From assembly GCA_964647905.1 (NCBI GenBank), contig CAZYJR010000006.1, positions 73,304-137,303 of the forward strand: a stretch of 64,000 nt of DNA, given 5' to 3'. Numbering within the stretch: the first letter of the stretch is position 1; each line of letters begins with the position of its first letter. A program made the translations under genes and the position numbers. Under the pieces are notes generated by a model. That model did not search any database and was not told where the DNA came from. It worked only from the letters and a program-made list of their open reading frames with translations. This document shows, in pieces, positions 8,422 to 18,200 of this stretch. The stretch comes from CAZYJR01 sp964647905 (GTDB taxonomy: Bacteria; Desulfobacterota; DSM-4660; Desulfatiglandales; HGW-15).

Positions 8422-9931
8422 GGATCCTGATCCTTTCCATCCCGTCCAGGTTCTCCTTGATCCGGGCCGCCTCATCCTCCCAGCCCGGTTTGCCGATCAG
8501 CGCGAACATGGCCGCCTTGTAGGCCTCCACACCGGGCTGCAGAAAGGGGTTGTGGCCCAGGAGGAGGCCGCTCACTGCCACGGATTTTTCCATCATGTAG
8601 TAGACCTGGCCCAGGTTGTAGGCGTTGCGCCGGGGCACTTCAAGCATCATGTTGGGGACTCCGCCCAGGTGATGGGCATAGGCCGGGCCCTCCACCACCT
8701 TGCGGTTGACCGCGGCAAGGTCCATTCCCTTCTCGGCCAGGAAGTTCAACCCGTCCAGGTCCCCGGGGTCCCGGGGGATCTCCAGGCGGCTGTCGTGCTC
8801 GGCAAGCAGCAGGAAGGTCTCCAGGATGTTCCTCTCCCCCTGCTGGACCATCTGGCCGTTTGCGTGGAGCTTTTCCGAGTAAAGTGAGGGCGAGACCCAA
8901 AGGCCCCTGCCCCGGTGCCCCTCGCTCTCCGGGAAGAGCTGCTCCATCCACCTGGCCACATAGTAGAGGGCCAGGGAGTTCGCCGCCACCACCTCCACCT
9001 TCTTGCCCTTGGTCCAGGCCGCGTAACGGACCGCAGCGTGGGCCAGGGCCGGGTTCTCCCAGAACACGTCCGAGAGGCAGATTCGCCTCATCCTCCTGAA
9101 CCCGGCGGTGAACTCCTCGATGTCGATCCCGGCCATTGCCAGGCCGAAGAGCCCCACGTCCGAGAGGACGCTGAACCGACCCCCGATGTCAGCCGGCACC
9201 TCCAGTGTGCGGTAGCCCTCCTCGAGGGCGGTCTCCCTCAGGGCCCCGCGCTCGGGATCGGTGGTCACCACAATGCAGTCGCCCGCCTTGTCGCCGGCGC
9301 TCCTCTCCAGGATGCGCCTGATGATCCGGAAGGCTATGGCGGTCTCCGTGGTGGTCCCGGACTTGGATATCACGTTAACCCCGACCCTCTTGCCTTCCAG
9401 CATGTCCAGGGTGTCACGGAAGTAGTCCGGGTCCATGTTCTGACCCAGGAAGTAGATCTCCGGCGCGCCGCCCCGGTCGCCGCGGTCCAGCCGGTTGAAG
9501 TGGGTATGGGTCAGGGCCTTGAAAGCTGCCTCCAGGCCCAGGTAGGACCCTCCGATACCGATGGAGACGAACGCGTCGATCCGGGAGGAGAGATCGCCCG
9601 CCAGGGCCCGTATGCCCTCCAGCCGCTCCCGGTCCAGCTTCTCGGGCATGTCGTGCCACCCGGTCATGGGCACGCCCCGGTCTCGGATGTCCCCTTGCCC
9701 GCGCTCCAGGGCCCGCTTGACCTCGAGGGCCCTCGGGGCCAGCTCGGCCAGGTCCCCGCGCGTTATGGGGGCGCCGCCCGGTGCGTCGAACACATAGGTG
9801 AGATCCAGGATAAGGCGGTTGGCCTCTTGGAAGGCCTCGGTGTGGAAGGGGCTCCTCTCACCGGGGCCGCTCCTTCGCTGCCGATCGATGGTCCCGTTCG
9901 GGCCCACTGCCTCCAGTCTGAGTACGCTCAT
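8414..9931 (-). CDS. pgi: glucose-6-phosphate isomerase
   Basis: 505-aa SIS-fold enzyme interconverting glucose-6-P and fructose-6-P. Visible: GIGGSYLG, the phosphate site ISKSGTTTE, and a C-terminal segment with HANGQMVQQG and the catalytic lysine region near VEAYKAAMF. Full length for the compact Pgi group. First gene of a two-gene unit with rdgB (8-nt overlap), divergent from the histidine kinase at 10089 across about 157 nt. Confidence 0.94.
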   Translation of the reverse strand: MSVLRLEAVGPNGTIDRQRRSGPGERSPFHTEAFQEANRLILDLTYVFDAPGGAPITRGDLAELAPRALEVKRALERGQGDIRDRGVPMTGWHDMPEKLDRERLEGIRALAGDLSSRIDAFVSIGIGGSYLGLEAAFKALTHTHFNRLDRGDRGGAPEIYFLGQNMDPDYFRDTLDMLEGKRVGVNVISKSGTTTETAIAFRIIRRILERSAGDKAGDCIVVTTDPERGALRETALEEGYRTLEVPADIGGRFSVLSDVGLFGLAMAGIDIEEFTAGFRRMRRICLSDVFWENPALAHAAVRYAAWTKGKKVEVVAANSLALYYVARWMEQLFPESEGHRGRGLWVSPSLYSEKLHANGQMVQQGERNILETFLLLAEHDSRLEIPRDPGDLDGLNFLAEKGMDLAAVNRKVVEGPAYAHHLGGVPNMMLEVPRRNAYNLGQVYYMMEKSVAVSGLLLGHNPFLQPGVEAYKAAMFALIGKPGWEDEAARIKENLDGMERIRIHA

Positions 9932-10088
9932 GGTCCGACCTCCCCCGCCGGCCCGGGCCGGCGCGATTATCGTGCAAAGCCCCTCTTGTAGTACAGGGGC
10001 GGCGGGATTTCAATCACCGAGGCTTTGCTTTCCGGGGAAGCTCGTGCTAATCTTCGCTACTGATTACAAGGGGCTTTCACCATCGCTT

Positions 10089-10910
10089 ATGACCAATTCG
10101 ACCGGCCGGACACGGAATCAATCGGAACTGCGGGATGACCTGGAGAACAGGCTCGCCGAGCTCCAGAAGATGGAGGCGGTGGCCGCCCGGGTGGCCGGCA
10201 TGGCCCACAACCTGAGCGGCCCGTTGAGCTCCATCAGGGGGACCGCCGAGCTGAGCGAGTCCCTGCTGCTGGAATCCGACCCGGCGGCCGCGGCCGGGCA
10301 TGAGATCCGCTCCCTGCTCCTGGAGAACATGCGCCGGATCATTGAAAACGCCGACCACATAAAGGAGATAATAGACTCCATCCTGATCAGGATAAAGAGC
10401 GACCAAGTAAGTGCCCACCAGCCCCTGGACATAAACCGGATCCTGGAGAACGAGCTGCGGATCCTGGAAAACGACCTCTTTTTCAAGCACCGGGTGGCAA
10501 AGGAGATACGCATGGATCCCGGGCTGCCCGAGTTCAACGGGGTCTACAGCGACATCTCCCAGTGCTTTGACAACCTGCTCAAGAACGCCTCGGAGGCCCT
10601 CAAGGGAGCGGAAAAACCGCGCTTGACCGTGGAGACCGGCCGCGGCCCAGGATGCATCGAGGTCTTGATCCGGGACAACGGGGGCGGCATACCCCCGGAG
10701 ATCAGGGAGCGGATATTCGAGCCCTTCTTTTCCACCAAGCGCCTGGATACCGCCGGGGGCGGCATGAGCGGTTGCGGGCTGGGGCTCTATACGGTAAAGC
10801 GCATACTGGCCCCTTACGGGGCCGGGCTGGAGCTGCAAAGCGCCGGAGGGGAGACCGAGTTCAAGGTGCGTCTCCCCTTGGGAAAGCCGGACGACCGGGC
10901 CGGGGACTGA
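10089..10910 (+). CDS. soluble sensor histidine kinase
   Basis: 273 aa with no membrane segment. The phospho-acceptor is His 40 in GMAHNLSGPLSSIRG. The HATPase domain shows NLLKNASEAL (N box), IRDNGGGIPP (G1), EPFFSTK (F box) and GCGLGLYTVK (G2). The frame extends upstream, but ATG 10089 gives the compact kinase core after a short coiled coil. It sits just upstream of a receiver protein and a sigma-54 activator on the same strand, its likely partners. Confidence 0.85.
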   Translation: MTNSTGRTRNQSELRDDLENRLAELQKMEAVAARVAGMAHNLSGPLSSIRGTAELSESLLLESDPAAAAGHEIRSLLLENMRRIIENADHIKEIIDSILIRIKSDQVSAHQPLDINRILENELRILENDLFFKHRVAKEIRMDPGLPEFNGVYSDISQCFDNLLKNASEALKGAEKPRLTVETGRGPGCIEVLIRDNGGGIPPEIRERIFEPFFSTKRLDTAGGGMSGCGLGLYTVKRILAPYGAGLELQSAGGETEFKVRLPLGKPDDRAGD

Positions 10911-10966
10911 CTTGCGGCCGCCCTCCTCCCCCCGAGGGGACTTTCCGCGTACGGGAGGCAAGGACA

Positions 10967-11353
10967 ATGAAGGCGAAAGGGATTCTGGTGGTGGACGATG
11001 ACAGCACGGTCCTTTCCATGATCTCGGGCTGGCTGAGCAAGTACGGCTACACCGTGTTCACCGCCGCCGACATCGGGGGGGCGCTCGAGCTCTATCAGCT
11101 GCATCCCGGCGAGATAGGCCTCCTGATGACCGATGTCAAGCTCCGCCACGAGAGCGGCTTCGAGCTCGCCGACTCGCTCGAGGAGGACTTCGGGTTCGGC
11201 GGATGCGTCTTTTTCACGTCGTTTTTCTGGGAGGCCGAGACAGCAAAGGAGCTCCTGAGGAGAGGCAAGCCGTACTTCGAGAAGCCCCTCAAGTTCAAGG
11301 ACGAGATACTCCCCTTCCTGGAGCGCTACTTCGCCGGGGGCGGGGATGAATGA
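10967..11353 (+). CDS. single-domain response regulator
   Basis: 128-aa CheY-like receiver with the acidic pair in VVDDDS, the phosphorylated aspartate at 56 (LLMTDVKL), the Thr/Ser site in FFTSF, and the conserved lysine at 106 (EKPLKF). No output domain. RBS GGGAGG precedes ATG 10967. It overlaps the next gene by 8 nt, so the two regulators are translated together; it may shuttle phosphate or act by protein contact. Confidence 0.85.
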   Translation: MKAKGILVVDDDSTVLSMISGWLSKYGYTVFTAADIGGALELYQLHPGEIGLLMTDVKLRHESGFELADSLEEDFGFGGCVFFTSFFWEAETAKELLRRGKPYFEKPLKFKDEILPFLERYFAGGGDE

Positions 11354-12749
11354 GGAGCCGAGGCAGCCGGGCCCGGATGCAGGGGATCCGGAAGGCGCGG
11401 TAAGGATCCTGCTGGTGGACGACGAGGAGGGGTTTCTGCGCTCGGCCGGGATCTATCTGGAGCGCCGCGGCCTGGACGTGACCTGCACGGGCGACCCCCT
11501 GGCCGCGCTCCAGCTCATCCGGGAGCACCCCTTCGACATCCTGGTGACCGACATCAAGATGCCCCGGCTGGACGGGATCTCCCTTGCCACCGAGGCCAGG
11601 GCGATACACCCGGAATTGAGCATAGTACTGATCACCGCCTTCGGGTCCATGGAGGAGGCCATCCAGGCGGTAAGGATCCATGCCTTCGACTTCCTGCTCA
11701 AACCCCTGGAGCTCCAGCACCTCCACCGGGTGATAAGAAAGATCGCCCGGGGCAAGGCCCTTCTCCGGGAGAACCTCCTGCTCAAGAGGGAGCTCAGGGA
11801 GCGGGGCTACATGGGGGAGTTCGTGGGAATCAGCCGGCCGGTGCAGGAGATATACGAGACCATACAAAAGATCAGCCACAGGGACACGCCGGTCTCCATA
11901 GAGGGGGAGTCCGGGACCGGCAAGGGGCTCCTGGCAAGGACCATACACAAGTACAGCCCCAGGAAGACCGAGCCTTTCGTGGAGGTGAACCTGGGGGCCA
12001 TAGTGCCCCAGCTCATGGGGAGCGAGCTCTTCGGCCACGTCAAGGGGGCCTTTACCGGCGCCATCCGGGACAACCTGGGGATAATCCTCTCGGCCCACGG
12101 GGGCACGCTTTTCCTGGACGAGATAGCCGAGATCGCCCCCGAGCTCCAGGTCAAGCTCCTGCGGGTGTTCCAGGACAAGGTGGTAAGACCGGTGGGCGGC
12201 AAGAGGGAGGTCCCGGCCGATGTAAGGATCATCACCGCCACCAACAGGCCGCTCAAACAGGCGGTGGAGCAGGGGGACCTGAGGGAGGATTTCTACTACA
12301 GGATCCGGGTCCTTCCCATACGGATACCGCCCCTGAGGGAGCGCAAAGAGGACGTGCCCGTGCTGGTGGGACACATCCTCAGGCGGCTCCACCGGGAGGG
12401 CAAGTCCCGCATACAGGCCGTATCTCCCGGGGCGATGAACCTGCTCCTGTCATACGACTGGCCCGGCAACGTGCGGGAGCTGGAAAACCTCCTGGAGCGC
12501 TGCGCGGCCACCGCCCCGGGCGAACGGATCGAGCCCCGGGATCTGCCCGCCGAGCCCCTGGACTCGGTCCGCCCGGGCCCCCGGGACGAGGCACCCCTGA
12601 AACTGGCGGAGCTCGAGCTGGAGGCGCTCAAGCGGGCCCTGGCCAGGACCGGGGGCAACAAGAAGCGCGCAGCCGAGCTCTTGGGCATCGACAAGTCCAC
12701 CCTCCACAGAAAGCTACGCCGCTACGGCCTCTCCGGGGGGCCGGGATGA
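11346..12749 (+). CDS. NtrC-family sigma-54-dependent response regulator
   Basis: 467 aa: receiver domain (about 18-135, phospho-Asp 69 in VTDIKMPRLDG), AAA+ domain with Walker A GESGTGKG (187-194), the sigma-54 contact loop GAFTGA (234-239) and DEIAE Walker B, and a Fis-type HTH at the C-terminus (GGNKKRAAELLGIDKSTLHRK). All key residues are present, so it should activate sigma-54 promoters. It lies directly upstream of the minor-pilin operon with a candidate -24/-12 site between, which suggests a PilR-like role. The exact orthology is not established. Confidence 0.93.
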   Translation: MNEEPRQPGPDAGDPEGAVRILLVDDEEGFLRSAGIYLERRGLDVTCTGDPLAALQLIREHPFDILVTDIKMPRLDGISLATEARAIHPELSIVLITAFGSMEEAIQAVRIHAFDFLLKPLELQHLHRVIRKIARGKALLRENLLLKRELRERGYMGEFVGISRPVQEIYETIQKISHRDTPVSIEGESGTGKGLLARTIHKYSPRKTEPFVEVNLGAIVPQLMGSELFGHVKGAFTGAIRDNLGIILSAHGGTLFLDEIAEIAPELQVKLLRVFQDKVVRPVGGKREVPADVRIITATNRPLKQAVEQGDLREDFYYRIRVLPIRIPPLRERKEDVPVLVGHILRRLHREGKSRIQAVSPGAMNLLLSYDWPGNVRELENLLERCAATAPGERIEPRDLPAEPLDSVRPGPRDEAPLKLAELELEALKRALARTGGNKKRAAELLGIDKSTLHRKLRRYGLSGGPG

Positions 12750-12754
12750 GAAGC

Positions 12755-12783
12755 CCATACAGTGGCGAATCGCCACTGTATGG
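12755..12783 (+). terminator. perfect 13-bp hairpin after the activator gene
   Basis: Arms CCATACAGTGGCG and CGCCACTGTATGG are perfectly complementary with a 3-nt AAT loop, 6 nt after the stop codon. There is no U tract, so it may be a transcript-end stabiliser or a dyad binding site. Confidence 0.55.
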
Positions 12784-13048
12784 CATTATGCATCTCACAT
12801 CCAACCCGCCGATATCTCTTGCCCTTGCACTCGAGAGAGTTGCATTTTGCGCCCCCCCCAGGGGGCGCGCTTTCCCGCACCGACACCCCCACTGACATAA
12901 CAGTCTGTTTTAACTGAGCTAAATCCTCCGGCCCCGGTCAGGCACAAATCTTGATTAGTCTGGTAGGAAAACCCACGCCCCTGGCCGGCACCGGGGGAGA
13001 TCGAGGCAACCGGCATTGAAAGAAGAGGATTATAAGGCGACAAGATCC
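12784..13048 (+). promoter_or_regulatory. upstream region of the minor-pilin operon
   Basis: No gene. It holds a GC hairpin (12849-12856 with 12861-12868), an AACAG-T-CTGTT palindrome (12899-12909), and a -24/-12-like element with GG at 12941-12942 and GA at 12953-12954 in AGGCACAAATCTTGATT. The spacing is right for sigma-54, but the -12 GC is GA. The preceding gene is a sigma-54 activator, which makes the site plausible. Confidence 0.35.
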
Positions 13049-13507
13049 ATGCGCGGGTTCACCCTGACCGAGCTGATCGTGGTGGTGGCGGTGGTGGCCT
13101 TCCTGGCCGTACTGGCTGTGCCGGTTTTCTCGGTATGGCTTCCCGGCTACAAGCTCAAGAGCGTGGCCCAGGACCTCTACTCCAACATGCAGGCGGCCAA
13201 GCTGAGGGCCATAAAGGAGAGCGTCACCTCGGGCGTAAGCTTTTATGCGGAGCCGGACCGCTACGTCTTCAGCCTTTCCGGAGTCACCCGCACCGTGACG
13301 CTCGCGGATTACGGCTACGGGGTGAACTTCGACGGCCCTTCGGGCGAGACCTTTGACACCGCCTATCTGAGCTTCGATCCCAGGGGGTTCAGCAGCGGGG
13401 CGAACGCGTATCTTTCCAACGCCGGGGAGACCGCCTATTACAGGGTGGGGGCCCTCGGCACGGGGGCGGTGCGGCTGCAGAAGTGGGAAGGAGGGGCATG
13501 GCAGTGA
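13049..13507 (+). CDS. FimT/GspH-like minor prepilin
   Basis: 152 aa with the class III signal MRG-FTLTE followed by a hydrophobic helix. Cleavage would fall before Phe, with Glu at +5. The rest is a small beta-rich pilin head. A TTG at 13016 with GAGG 9 nt upstream would add 11 residues to the leader and cannot be excluded; ATG 13049 gives the usual short leader. First gene of the operon ending with pilY1; it overlaps the next gene by 10 nt. Probably part of the pilus priming complex. Confidence 0.82.
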   Translation: MRGFTLTELIVVVAVVAFLAVLAVPVFSVWLPGYKLKSVAQDLYSNMQAAKLRAIKESVTSGVSFYAEPDRYVFSLSGVTRTVTLADYGYGVNFDGPSGETFDTAYLSFDPRGFSSGANAYLSNAGETAYYRVGALGTGAVRLQKWEGGAWQ

Positions 13508-14163
13508 TGAAGGGGTCCCAAGGCTTTACCATCGTGGAGCTCCTGGTCTCCCTGGCCATTGCCGGGGTGGTGAGCGCGGGGATCTATATGACGTTCTACT
13601 CCCAGCAGAAATCATACGTGACCCAGACCGCGGTGGCCGCCATGCAGCAGAACTTGAGAGCGGCCATGCACCTGCTCGAGCACGACATCAGGATGGCGGG
13701 GTATGACCCGGAAGGGACGGCCGGGGCGGGCATCCTCTCGGCTTCGACCGCATCCGCCCGGGTGAGCATGGATATCACCGACGACGCCGGCACAGGGGAG
13801 CCGGACGGCGACACGGACGACGCGGGCGAAGACGTGACATACTACCTCTATGACGCGGACGGCGACGGCGGCTCGGACCTAGGCAGGCAGACCTCCGCAG
13901 GAGTCGCGATGGCGGCGGAGAACTTAGACGCCCTGGACTTCGTGTACCTGGATTCGGACGGGGCTGTCACCACGACCCCGGCCGAGATAAGGTCGGTCCA
14001 GGTAAGCGTGGTTGCCAGGATCGGGAGGCCTGATCCTGGATACACGAACTCGGATTCATACCGGAATCAACAGGGGACCGTGATCTACACGGCCCCCGGG
14101 GACGGCTTCCGCCGCGGGCTCCTGACCGCCCAGGTCAAGTGCCGAAACCTGGGCCTGGAGTAA
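13498..14163 (+). CDS. PilW-like minor prepilin
   Basis: 221 aa. The leader MAVMKGSQG is followed by FTIVELLVSLAIAG, a canonical prepilin cleavage motif and N-terminal helix. The head contains an Asp/Gly-rich stretch (about residues 95-130) that could bind calcium. ATG 13498 has GGAGGGG directly upstream and overlaps the previous gene by 10 nt. Position in the operon between the GspH-like and PilV-like genes matches PilW. Confidence 0.82.
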   Translation: MAVMKGSQGFTIVELLVSLAIAGVVSAGIYMTFYSQQKSYVTQTAVAAMQQNLRAAMHLLEHDIRMAGYDPEGTAGAGILSASTASARVSMDITDDAGTGEPDGDTDDAGEDVTYYLYDADGDGGSDLGRQTSAGVAMAAENLDALDFVYLDSDGAVTTTPAEIRSVQVSVVARIGRPDPGYTNSDSYRNQQGTVIYTAPGDGFRRGLLTAQVKCRNLGLE

Positions 14164-14192
14164 GGAGCGGTTAAGCGGGCAAGGAGCAAGGA

Positions 14193-14657
14193 ATGAAGAT
14201 CGACCCCGAATCAATGAGCCCCACCAACCGGGCAGGCGGCCAGGCTGGCTTCACCCTGCTGGAGGTGATACTGGCCATCGCCGTATTGAGCTTCGGGCTC
14301 TTGGCCGTCGCCACCATGCAGGTCTCAGGGATCCGAGGCAACGCCTTTGCCGGGGACGTCACCCAGGGGGTGACCTGGGCCGGGGATATCGCGGAGAAGC
14401 TCCTCCAAAAAGGCCTTCAGGACTACAACGACCCGGACCTACTGGACTCGGACGGCGACGGGGTCTCGGGCCTTGATCACGACTCCCAGGCGGATGCGGA
14501 TCACGCCGAGACCCACGGCAGGTACCAAGTTTACTGGAACGTGGCCGAGGATCATCTCCTGGAAGGGACCAAGACGGTCCAGGTCATAGTGACGTGGGAC
14601 CACCACGGGACGGCCAGGACGGTGACCACCCGAAGCGTCATACCGGAGATCGTCTGA
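14193..14657 (+). CDS. PilV-like minor prepilin
   Basis: 154 aa. A longer leader (19 residues) ends in Gly before FTLLEVILAIAVLS, the type IV prepilin motif with Glu at +5. The Asp-rich segment DLLDSDGDGVSGLDHDSQ (about residues 87-104) resembles a calcium-binding loop. RBS AAGGAGCAAGGA precedes the ATG. Its stop overlaps the next start (ATGA). Confidence 0.82.
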   Translation: MKIDPESMSPTNRAGGQAGFTLLEVILAIAVLSFGLLAVATMQVSGIRGNAFAGDVTQGVTWAGDIAEKLLQKGLQDYNDPDLLDSDGDGVSGLDHDSQADADHAETHGRYQVYWNVAEDHLLEGTKTVQVIVTWDHHGTARTVTTRSVIPEIV

Positions 14658-15238
14658 TGAACGGGCAAGGACAAAAATCCTTTGATCACGGCCCGGGCGG
14701 GACCGGGGAGAGCGGCGCTGTCATGGTGATAGCGCTGATCATGCTGGTCCTCCTCACCCTGATCGGCATATCCGCCACGACCACCTCGGAGATCGAGATA
14801 CAGGTGGCCGGGAGCCAGAAGGCCTTCAACACGGCCTTTTACAACGCTGACAGCGGGGTCTACTCCACCCCCAAGGTGATATCCCGGGCGGTGGACCAGG
14901 GCGAGCAGCCGGATCTCTCCCAAATGACCTACCTGGACAGCGGCACCAGCGACTTTTATCGCGAGATCATGGGCTACAAGGCCCATGACGAGGAGCGGGA
15001 CCTGAGGTTCGCCCTGGGGGGGCACAACGTGGATATGGACGTGGAGCGAACCGGACAGCGGAGCCTGGCCGGCGGAGGCGTGGAGTTCGCAAGCGGCGCC
15101 GAGGGCGTGGGCGCCGGGGCCTCCGGGGGCGTGGCTGTACTCTACACCATCGACTCCCTGGGCGAGGGACCGAACTCGGCCCGATCAAACCTGGAGGGGG
15201 TCTACCGCAAGGTACTGGGAGTGGCGGGAGGTCTTTGA
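14657..15238 (+). CDS. PilX-like minor pilin assembly protein
   Basis: 193 aa with a hydrophobic N-terminal segment after a short leader (SGAVMVIALIMLVLLTLIG), the PilX_N pattern in which Glu precedes the helix. The remaining domain has no motif I recognise. Start ATG overlaps the pilV stop by 1 nt; the pilY1 gene follows by 2 nt. Function as part of the tip complex with PilY1 is by analogy. Confidence 0.75.
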   Translation: MNGQGQKSFDHGPGGTGESGAVMVIALIMLVLLTLIGISATTTSEIEIQVAGSQKAFNTAFYNADSGVYSTPKVISRAVDQGEQPDLSQMTYLDSGTSDFYREIMGYKAHDEERDLRFALGGHNVDMDVERTGQRSLAGGGVEFASGAEGVGAGASGGVAVLYTIDSLGEGPNSARSNLEGVYRKVLGVAGGL

Positions 15239-15240
15239 GC

Positions 15241-18200
15241 ATGGAGCTATTGAAGCGTCTGGCGATGGTAATCCTGATTGCGGGCGGGCTGGTCCAGGCC
15301 CTTGAAGGGGCGGCCGCCGGGGCGTGCACCGAGCCCGTAATGGCCGACTACACGACCTACCCGGTTTTCCAGGCAAACGCCGTGGAGCCGAACATCCTGA
15401 TCCTCCTGGACAACTCGGGCAGCATGAACGGCGCGGCCTACACCGAGGCCTATGATCACTCCACCAGGTATTACGGTTACTTCGAGCCATACAAGCGATA
15501 CACCTACAGCTCCAATGTCTTCTACAGGGATGAGAACGGGGACTGGGACGGGAACTTCCTCAACTGGGCCACCATGCGCAGGGTGGACGTGATCCGCAAG
15601 GTCCTCATGGGAGGCCTGGCCACCTCGCGTACCGGCGGGGGGAACCAGACCAACTACGGCGAGTCCGCAGGCTCGAGCTACAGCTATTACCAGTATTACG
15701 GCCAGTTGACCGACACGGCCCAGGTACCGGCGTCGGTCTCGCCCTGCCCCGCGGGGAAGTACTTCTATTTCTACTTGAGCGGGGGCAATTTCCGGTTCAG
15801 GTACTGGGACGGGAGCTCCTGGCGGGACGTGGGAGAGGCCTCCTATTACATACGGGTCAAGAAGGGGGAAGATATCGATGGAAACGACCTTCCCGACGAG
15901 GACCACAACTTCCTGGACGGCAACCTGGCGGGCATCATGCAAAGGCTCTGGGAGCGGGCCAGGTTCGGCCTGGAGGTATTCAACACGGGGAGCGACGACA
16001 AGAAGTTCCAGAACGGGGGCCTGATCCCCAGGGTCATAGGCTCGAGCATGACCGACATGATAAACAACATCCAGAACATGGCCTGCGACACATGGACGCC
16101 GCTTGCCGAGGCCTATTATACGGCCATTAAATACTTCAAGCAGGAGGACGTGGAGTCTGAGCTGGACTACGCCAACAACGTGATCCCCAACAACACCGCG
16201 GCCGAAGACCCTTACAACAACCCGGACCCGGTCCACTGCGCCAAGAGCTTCGTGCTGCTCCTCACCGACGGCGCGTCCACCAAGGACCTATATATCCCGG
16301 ACGAGCTCAAGGACTATGACGGGGACGGAAACGACGGGATCACCACGGTGGACTCGGGGACCACCAACGACGGCCGCCTGGAGGCGCAGGCAGGGAGCGA
16401 CACGGACAAGACCTTCTACCTCAACTACATAGAAGGCTACGCGGCCGGAGTGACCCCTTACCCCTCGGGGACCACGCCTTTCAACGACGAGTATATCGGA
16501 AAGCGCCTGGTGCTCTTCGATTCCCAGGACAATCAGATCTACTCGGCCGAGATCACCGCAGTCAACTACTATGACTCCACTTCCGGGACCAGCGAGATGG
16601 TCGTCTCCGGCACCACCGAGACGCCCGAGTGGAGGAGCGGGGCCTCCCCATATACCTACGATTTCCAGTGGAAGGTGGTTCAGACCGCGCCAAACAGCGA
16701 AGGAGGGATCACGGCGGGATCGGACTACCTGGACGACCTGGCCCTTTACGCCAGGATAAACGACTTGAGGGACGACCTTTACGGCGACCAAAACCTCCTT
16801 CTCTATGACGTATACGCGTTCGGGAGCGACGCATCGGCCAGGAACCTCCTCAAGGACGCGGCCAAGAACGGCGGATTCGAGGACAAGGACGGAGACCGGA
16901 GGCCCGACCTGGACGTGGAATGGGACGCGGACGGAGACGGGGTGCCCGACACCTACTACGAGGCCTCGGACGGGTACCAACTGGAGTCCCAGCTCTTGAG
17001 GGCCATAAACGACATACTCAAGCGCGCGGCATCCGGGACCGCGGTCTCGGTGCTCGCCACCTCGGGGGAAGGCGAAGGCAACCTGGTCCAGGCCTACTTC
17101 AGGCCCAGCGTCACCAGCGGGGTGACCGAGGTGACCTGGGTGGGATACCTCCAGAGCCTCTGGGCGGACCAGTACGGCAACCTCCGCGAGGACACGGACG
17201 GCGACCTGGCCCTGGATGTGACCGCGGACAGAATAATCAAGTACTTCCACGACTCCCAGGACGGGGACTCAAAGATCCGCAGGTTCGAGGTGAGCGGGGC
17301 ATCCCCGTACCCGGACACGGATACCGCACCCTACGAGGTGATAGAGTTGGAGGAGGCCGAGCCCTTGTGGGAGGCCGGGAGCCTGCTGGCCGACAGGAGT
17401 GCGGATGACAGAGAGATATTCACCTACGCGGACATGGACCGGGACGGCGTGGTCGACGACCCCGGAGGAGACCCGTTCGACGACCTGGGCGAGGCTGTCA
17501 GGTTCCATGCCTCCGGTGCCACGGAGGTGCTCAAGCCCTACTTCGGCATACGGGACGATGATTCTTGGGACTACCTGGGAGCGACGCAGGACGACCGGGT
17601 GCACAACCTCATAGAATACGTACGGGGGAAGGAAAGCGGGTTCTCCGGGACCACCCCCATGGCGGTGCGCTCCAGGGTGTTGGACGGCAAGGTCTGGAAG
17701 CTCGGCGACATAGTGCACTCCACCCCGGTGAGCATATCAAAACCGCCGGAGAACTATCACGCCATCTACAGCGACCAGTCCTACCAGGACTACTACGACG
17801 CCTACAAGGACCGGGAGACCGTCGTGTACGTGGGCGCCAACGACGGCATGCTCCACGCCTTCACCTCGTGGCAATACAGCGGCGTGTCCAAGCAGTATGA
17901 AACGCCCTCAGGGGCGGGTGCAGGGGAGCGGATAGGCGACGAGATATGGGCCTACATCCCGCAGAGGGTGCTCCCCCACCTCAAGTGGCTCCCGTATACC
18001 GACTATACGCACACGTATTACGTGGACCTCAAGCCCAAGGTGTTCGACGCCAAGATATTCCCGGACGACACCCATTATACGGACGGCGACGCGGACCCCA
18101 ACTGGGGCACCATACTCCTCCTGGGCCTCAACATGGGCGGGAAGGAAATCTGCTCGGAGGACTGGTTCGACGACGGCACCGGGACCACGGTATACGAGAC

